A DNA stretch of 64,000 bases, from contig NC_012861.1 of the NCBI RefSeq assembly GCF_000026945.1, positions 806,001 through 870,000 of the forward strand. The letters are read 5' to 3'. Both the position numbers and the translations under genes were made by a program. The notes under the pieces were generated by a model. The model saw only the letters and a list, made by a program, of their open reading frames with translations. It was not told the origin of the DNA and did no database searches. This DNA is from Candida dubliniensis CD36. Taxonomy: Eukaryota; Ascomycota; Pichiomycetes; Serinales; Debaryomycetaceae. Below, piece by piece: positions 62,071-64,000 of this stretch (the first letter of the stretch is position 1; each line of letters starts with the position of its first letter).

Positions 62071-62077
62071 ATTTATA
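62071..62077 (-). promoter_or_regulatory. TATA box of the U2 snRNA gene
   Basis: TATAAAT on the minus strand, 35-41 bp upstream of the inferred U2 5' end. Confidence 0.6.
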
Positions 62078-62684
62078 GTAAAAAAAAAGTGCGTGTGCTA
62101 ACGTTCAATTTGTGAAAAATTTTTCTCCTTCTTCTTCTTTACCCGGAGAAAACAAAGCAAAAAAGAAATTTTTGTTTGTGTGAGGGTAGGGCCATCGGCA
62201 ACAAATGTTTTTTTGTAGTATTTCCTAGGCTTTTGTATATAGTATTTATAAGTGATAGTAATAGGTGCACTAACATTCTATAGATCGGTAGCTTATTATC
62301 GATATTGACCAATAAATAATAAAATGTAAAGCGTTGATTGTTAGGAATAAAAGTCATATGAAAAGTATACAAATGTTGAAGTTGAAATAGGTAGAGGATT
62401 CGTCGAACTCTCTGACTTGAAATTACAAACCGTCTGCATATAAAATATCGCAGGTTTTAATTTATAACATCGTCAAATTGTGGCGAAAGGAAATATAAGC
62501 TTTATGAGATGATAGAAATTCTTCACTTGTAAGAGAAGTAACATCTCTGAACAGAGAACAGTATAGCAAATACATTTGTTATAATTGGTTTCAATGTAAT
62601 GAATATAGTTAATCTTGCCGTCTCTTTCACCTTTTTTGAATGTATCTAGAACCTTGCCTTGCCTTGCTTCGGCTCATCTCACAC

Positions 62685-62697
62685 TTCGAGAACCTTC
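62685..62697. promoter_or_regulatory. perfect heat-shock element
   Basis: TTCgaGAAccTTC, three alternating 5-bp units with ideal spacing, followed after two bases by a further TTC start (62700-62702). It lies about 218 bp upstream of the acidic gene's ATG. Confidence 0.75.
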
Positions 62698-62915
62698 GTT
62701 TCACAGTTTATTTGCTTGGTGGCAAGACAAAATAGGAAAAAGCCGCAGCATCGCGTCTAGAAATTTTTCCACAGAAATGCAAAAAAAAAATTGGCGTGGG
62801 TTCCACATAAAAGGGGAGTATCAAGCCCTCCACCAAATTCTATTTTTTTTTTGCCTTATTTTTTTAGATTGTAGAAATCCAACTTTTATATTTCATTGAA
62901 GATATTAAAACAATA

Positions 62916-64000
62916 ATGAGATTCAGACCAAGCTACAGAAGAAGATACGATACAAAAGGTTTCAGATCTAATAGAACTCATAGAAGTGAACCACGAAAGG
63001 CTTCTGGTCGTGATAGAAGAGGCTACAGAAGATATTACCACCAACAACCTTCAAAATATGTTTATGTTGAAGAACCTGATAGTGAAATTGATCCAACTGA
63101 GGATGAAGACGAAATACTCCACAATGAAGAATATGAACAAGAACCAGTTGTGTATTATGATGATGATGAGGAAGACGATGAAGACGAGGATGAAGATATT
63201 TACTATGATAGCGATGAGCAACCAGTTGAATATTATGAAGAAGATTCCAGTGATGATGACGATGCTAAAGAAGAATTACCAATTTATTTCTACAACGAGG
63301 ATGGTGCTGATGCTGATGATGTCGAGATTGCTTATGTTGACTCTGATGGCAATGAATTTATCATTGACAATGATGTCTTGGAAGAAGCTATCTTGGATGA
63401 ATTAGAAGCTAATGGAAGAGTTCATGACTTAAACAATGAGATCGTTGAATATTATGACGAGAATGATGGATTAAGTTCAAGTGATTCTGATAGTAGCAGT
63501 GAAAGCGATTTAGAAGTCGATTCATTGAGTGAATCTGACTCTAGTGATGAAAGTGGTGTTGAATCAGAAGAATCTGATGTTGAACAAGAATTGAAAGAAG
63601 ACTTATTATTAGAACTTATTAGAAGAGAATTTGAAGAAGAATTAGTTAGTTCTGATGAACTTACTTCTGATGATGAAGGTTCTGAATTAGGGTCTGAACC
63701 AGAATATTTTGAAGTTGATACCGAAGATGAAGAAAATTCTGAAGATGAAGGAATCACTATATATAAAAGTCTAGTTTTACCAGAAAACATTGAGGATGAA
63801 GATGTTGTGTTTTACGATGATCTTGGAGAAGAATCCGAAAATGAAACTACTGGTGATACAAAATTGCTTGCAGACGATAGTGAGGATGAGTTTCAAGTAA
63901 TTGATTTGACAGAGGATTTAAAAAATAGTCTGGACTATAAATTGGAAGAGATTGATGCCAACACTTACAAGTTGAACGTCAGATTTCCTTCATTAGTCAA
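62916..64000 (+). CDS. very acidic protein, possible Hsp42-type small heat-shock protein (3' end outside window)
   Basis: An open frame of 361 codons from the ATG at 62916 to the window edge. Residues 1-45 are rich in Arg and Tyr (MRFRPSYRRRYDTKGF), about 50-320 is dominated by Asp, Glu and Ser with scattered tyrosines, and the last 25 visible residues change to an ordered pattern, YKLEEIDANTYKLNVRFPSL, like the first strands of an alpha-crystallin domain. A long basic/aromatic then acidic N-terminus before the crystallin fold is the layout of yeast Hsp42. A perfect heat-shock element upstream supports a heat-induced chaperone. The decisive part lies beyond the window, so the identity is an inference; another disordered acidic nuclear protein is possible. 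Confidence 0.6.
   Translation, partial: MRFRPSYRRRYDTKGFRSNRTHRSEPRKASGRDRRGYRRYYHQQPSKYVYVEEPDSEIDPTEDEDEILHNEEYEQEPVVYYDDDEEDDEDEDEDIYYDSDEQPVEYYEEDSSDDDDAKEELPIYFYNEDGADADDVEIAYVDSDGNEFIIDNDVLEEAILDELEANGRVHDLNNEIVEYYDENDGLSSSDSDSSSESDLEVDSLSESDSSDESGVESEESDVEQELKEDLLLELIRREFEEELVSSDELTSDDEGSELGSEPEYFEVDTEDEENSEDEGITIYKSLVLPENIEDEDVVFYDDLGEESENETTGDTKLLADDSEDEFQVIDLTEDLKNSLDYKLEEIDANTYKLNVRFPSLV

Larger units (their letters stand above)
62037..62915. other. intergenic, 879 bp (U2 promoter and promoter of the acidic gene)
   Basis: Divergent promoter region. On the right it holds a perfect heat-shock element (62685-62697) and a TATA-like ATAAAAGGGG near 62807. No further gene is supported. 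Confidence 0.65.

Noticed and set aside
62760..62776. Second heat-shock element (GAA...TTC...GAA) upstream of the acidic gene
   Set aside because: The gaps are 4 bp instead of 2 bp, so it does not fit the Hsf1 unit spacing.
1..64000. CRISPR arrays, operons, retrotransposon LTRs, telomeric repeats or centromere structure
   Set aside because: No regularly spaced repeats, no TG...CA-bounded long direct repeats and no satellite arrays were seen; the TTAGGG-like strings are short promoter palindromes.

Overview
This is a eukaryotic, AT-rich yeast chromosome segment. The gene set, the tiny first exons of ribosomal-protein genes, GTATGT...TACTAAC...AG introns, long poly(A/T) tracts and glutamine/asparagine-rich reading frames point to the CUG-clade Saccharomycetales. 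From memory (not verified), the order RPL21-RPS9-DPH6-INO4-GNA1 ... SCH9 ... HSP21-SDS22-ACP1-DCK2-DCK1-SSY1 resembles Candida albicans chromosome 2, so C. albicans or a very close sister such as C. dubliniensis is most likely. If so, CTG codons should be read as serine.

Layout. 1-4 kb: an unidentified membrane protein cut by the window edge, a small secreted or anchored protein, and the Golgi golgin COY1. 4-10 kb: two intron-containing ribosomal protein genes (RPL21, RPS9), the diphthamide ligase DPH6 and the spliced bHLH regulator INO4. 10-12 kb: a tandem tRNA-Arg(UCU)/tRNA-Phe(GAA) pair, GNA1, and a four-exon SmG gene (SMX2). 12-28 kb: a putative CENP-O/Mcm21-type kinetochore protein, IES1 (INO80 complex), HTM1 (ER mannosidase), GPI13 (GPI anchor synthesis), SNF6 (SWI/SNF) and the AGC kinase SCH9. 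28-34 kb: a gene-poor accessory stretch holding the decayed relic of a Mutator-like DNA transposon. 34-45 kb: MRPL24, spliced RPL36, a spliced mitochondrial membrane protein, MED1, GCD7, an orphan gene, HSP21, SDS22 and ACP1. 45-61 kb: two tandem DOCK-family exchange factors (DCK2, DCK1) and the amino-acid sensor SSY1. 62-64 kb: a U2 snRNA gene and the 5' part of a very acidic gene behind a perfect heat-shock element, possibly an Hsp42-like chaperone.

The genes are individually promoted, not operonic. Themes recur: translation (RPL21, RPS9, RPL36, DPH6, GCD7, tRNAs), splicing (SmG, U2), chromatin and transcription (IES1, SNF6, MED1, INO4), nutrient signalling (SCH9, SSY1), and ER/cell-wall precursor metabolism (HTM1, GPI13, GNA1). 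Two ribosomal-protein promoters carry the same 18-bp Tbf1-type palindrome at identical distance from the ATG. Several real genes (INO4, SMX2, RPL36, the U2 and tRNA genes, all first exons) are invisible to plain ORF scanning and were assembled by hand from splice signals and family motifs. I found no convincing wholly new biological system. The most noteworthy items are the putative dicistronic tRNA pair, the transposon relic with a FAR1-like/MULE/SWIM architecture, and the sequence change in the U2 branch-pairing region.
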